Below are positions 60,485 through 64,000 of a DNA stretch of 64,000 nt, piece after piece (position 1 is the stretch's first letter; each line of letters starts with the position of its first letter). This DNA comes from Planoprotostelium fungivorum (taxonomy: Eukaryota; Evosea; Variosea; Cavosteliida; Cavosteliaceae). The stretch is from assembly GCA_003024175.1 (NCBI GenBank), contig MDYQ01000120.1, positions 20,680-84,679 on the forward strand. The letters are read 5' to 3'. Position numbers and translations under genes: made by a program. The notes beneath the pieces were generated by a model, which was not told where the DNA came from, did not search any database, and saw only the letters and a list, made by a program, of their open reading frames with translations.

Positions 60485-61350
60485 ATGAGATCAGCTCTTC
60501 TCCTCTGTTTGTTGCCTCGTGAGTGATGTGAGAGATGAAGGGGACTGAAAGTGATGCAGTCGCTCTGTCGGCTGTCTTCGTAGACACAGGTGCTCCCGCT
60601 CACAGGGGTAAATACATTGTGGTATTTCACGAGCATGCGACAGATAACATGAGTGAGCCCGACAGATGGACAATGTCGCATCGGATTGACATCATTGTAG
60701 GAGAGGCTTTCGTCTCGAAATGGAACATGAGAAAGAGATCGGACGAGGACGAGTTCCAACATCACGAGGCTCACACATTCCGCGCCGTCTCTGGCCGTTT
60801 CCATGAATCGTGAGATGAAACGATTGAAGGATCCTCTGCTGATCGTGCGGTAGGCACATTGAGGAACTCTTGAAGGAAGAGGCAGTGCATTACATCGAAC
60901 CCAACCAAGAGAGGTCCTTGCATGCGGGCGACACCTGCTCCAAGTCTCGTGGACCCTGGGTGATGCTTCATCTTTCAACATCTTCCCATTTTTAATATCT
61001 CAACCATCATTGACATCATACAGGGTATAGAGAGAGTGAACACTCATCCTACACCTCAGAGATACGCGGGCTCTTACATCTGGGGCAACAGCACCAGCGG
61101 TATGGGTGTAGACGCCTACATTATCGACTCGTGAGTCCACATCATGTCACCGTCCATGTTCTCCGTCTCACCTTCTTTAGAGGTGTCGATGTCAGCCATC
61201 CCGATTTTGGAGGAAGAGCTGTGTGGGGTATCAACACCGCAGGAGACAGAAGAGACGAAGACTGTGAAGGTCACGGAACACACGTAGCTGGCACAGTCGG
61301 CTCCAACACATATGGAGTTGCAAAGAAGGTGAGATCATCATCACCATCCT

Positions 61351-62917
<1,567 letters not shown>

Positions 62918-63349
62918 TGGCTTCGTTGGTTGTTCTTGTTTGATTGTTGATTCTTTCAATAGCCGTAGTGTATCAAGGATAACCAGTTGAACAAGATACT
63001 GAAATCCGATGAAATTCCCGTGAAATCTCATCGAATGATTACCCGAAGCGGGACATTCCCCTATCACGACAAGAACACACTTCGCGAAATTTCGACAGAC
63101 AGACAGATCGCTTACGGTCAAAAATAAAACGAATAAAACATGCATTGAACGAGATTATAGCTTCGAGATCAATCTGCCCAGAGAAAGACACCAAAGCCGT
63201 GGTGACGTTGATGGTAGACACGATGGCTGCGTGTGACACCAGGCGATGATCCATCTGATCGAGCGCATCATCACCCAAACAAATGTTTCAAGCATCATGA
63301 CAAAGAACTCAAACATACGAGATCGACTGTACCGATTCTTTATATTCGA
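62918..63349. other. Intergenic stretch
   Basis: Between the kinase start and the GH72/X8 stop, both on the minus strand. Only weak frames were seen; nothing supported. Confidence 0.35.
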
Positions 63350-64000
63350 TTAGAGAGCAGCGGCGACGGCAGCAAAGACGAGACCAACCAGGGGGATGAT
63401 GAATCCAGCGCTTCCGGTGGTGTTGCCGTTCGTGTTCGTTCCAGTGGCTCCGGTGGTACCAGTAGCTCCATTGTTACCGGTAGTACCAGTAGCTCCATTG
63501 TTACCGGTGGTACCGGTGGCTCCATTGTTACCGGTGGTACCGGTAGCTCCGTTGCTGTTCGTGGTGGTGGTCGTTCCGGTAGCTCCGTTGTTACCGGTGT
63601 TGGTAGTGGCAACGATGGAGCCGGTGGCAGCTGGAGCGTTGGTGGGAGCGACGACTCCGTTGGCACAAGTGCTGGAGGGGGTCACCAACTGAGAAGACTT
63701 GAAGTTGGTGCAGGCGCCATCTCCCTGTCCTTGGTTTCCCTTCTGGTTCTGGTAGTACTGGTTGAGAACGTAAGCGGCGCGTTGTAGACTGTTGCAGCCA
63801 GAGTACAGTCCGTAGGTTCCGGTGGCAGGGTTGCTGGTGACGGCCTCGCAGTAAGAAGCGTTGAACGAGCAGACAAAGTTGATGTCCTCAGCGATGTAAC
63901 CCGAGTACGTCGCGTTGGCGTTAGCCAGAGTGGCATTCTGGAAGAAGGTCGTGCAGGCCAGCTGGCTGTTGAGGCAAGAGCAGAGAGCGTCGCTGGGGGT
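63350..64000 (-). CDS. GH72/X8-type protein, C-terminal part with GPI signal; cut by window edge
   Basis: The window holds only the X8 (CBM43) module and C-terminus. Cysteine-rich landmarks are [27 protein letters not shown] and [20 protein letters not shown], nearly the same as in the GH72 gene at 56721-58391. A Thr/Gly/Asn-rich linker of GATGTTGNN repeats follows and the protein ends with a hydrophobic segment ([18 protein letters not shown]), a typical GPI-attachment signal. The two loci are inverted relative to each other and about 5 kb apart, which suggests a local duplication. Whether the GH72 catalytic domain precedes X8 here cannot be seen. Confidence 0.8.
   Translation of the reverse strand, partial: TPSDALCSCLNSQLACTTFFQNATLANANATYSGYIAEDINFVCSFNASYCEAVTSNPATGTYGLYSGCNSLQRAAYVLNQYYQNQKGNQGQGDGACTNFKSSQLVTPSSTCANGVVAPTNAPAATGSIVATTNTGNNGATGTTTTTNSNGATGTTGNNGATGTTGNNGATGTTGNNGATGTTGATGTNTNGNTTGSAGFIIPLVGLVFAAVAAAL
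63456..63560 (-). repeat. 27-bp coding minisatellite (GATGTTGNN)
   Basis: The 27-bp unit starting GTACCAGTAGCTCCATTG recurs at 63456, 63483, 63510 and 63537 (last copy partial) with few changes. It encodes the repeat GATGTTGNN in the linker before the GPI signal, a region that often varies in length in wall-anchored proteins. Confidence 0.85.

Noticed and set aside
60346-60981. 211-residue minus-strand open frame
   Set aside because: It is antisense to the subtilase exons, whose signal peptide and propeptide read well; the antisense protein has no family feature.
63233-63787. 184-residue plus-strand Gly/Ser/Val-rich frame
   Set aside because: Antisense of the GATGTTGNN repeat and X8 exon; low complexity explains its length.

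Overview
This window is eukaryotic nuclear DNA with dense genes on both strands. Genes are split by many very short GT-AG introns, mostly about 35-60 nt, and intergenic gaps are often under 100 bp. No rRNA, tRNA, CRISPR array or operon structure was seen. The gene set points to a flagellate-capable amoebozoan, perhaps a protosteliid such as Protostelium/Planoprotostelium; this assignment is inference. The clues are two unusual RhoGEFs (filamin-RhoGEF and tandem-SH2-RhoGEF), a cytoplasmic dynein-2 (intraflagellar transport) heavy chain, an AXDND1-like ciliary protein, and fungal-type GH72+X8 glucanosyltransferases beside otherwise amoeboid-looking genes.

Layout. 1-6963 (-): 5' part of a DYNC2H1-type dynein-2 heavy chain, cut by the window edge in AAA2. 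7008-13018 (+): ubiquitin-like / low-complexity / filamin x3 / IQ / DH-PH protein. 13118-16272 (+): two tandem membrane-anchored F-box genes, the second with WD40 repeats. 16746-21397 (+): GRIP-domain golgin. 21738-22722 (+): DUF1769 protein. 23072-23992 (-): nuclear-type unknown. 24421-25275 (-): Mpv17/PMP22 family. 25604-27194 (-): G3BP-like NTF2-RGG protein. 27400-30343 (+): AXDND1-like ciliary protein. 30553-31046 (-): organellar RRM protein. 31167-32240 (-): BSD-domain protein. 32327-34969 (+): EF-hand/SH2/SH2/DH/PH protein. 35145-36037 (+): methyltransferase. 36091-37745 (-): TMX3-like ER disulfide isomerase. 38471-39064 (+): RNA polymerase I subunit RPA12. 39323-42344 (-): CH/SBF2-like/PH protein. 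43533-45738 (+): AP-4 beta adaptin. 45982-56277 (-): spatacsin (SPG11) orthologue. 56721-58391 (+): GH72 glucanosyltransferase. 58865-59551: two tiny divergent genes. 59596-60074: a MITE with hAT-type ends. 60485-61406 (+) and 61351-62917 (-): a truncated subtilase and a truncated AGC kinase meeting tail to tail. 63350-64000 (-): C-terminal part of a second GH72/X8 protein with a GPI-type tail.

Functional themes. Cilium (dynein-2, AXDND1-like). Rho signalling and cytoskeleton (two DH-PH proteins, a CH protein). Membrane traffic (golgin, AP-4 beta, spatacsin). Secretory pathway and wall glucan (TMX3, GH72 pair, subtilase). The observations most worth checking are the hAT-type MITE, the strong local enrichment of the palindromic word ATCTACAACGTTGTAGAT in the AP-4 beta/spatacsin block, the subtilase/kinase junction, and the SH2-SH2-RhoGEF architecture. 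Exon boundaries were read by eye, so gene spans are better supported than exact splice sites.
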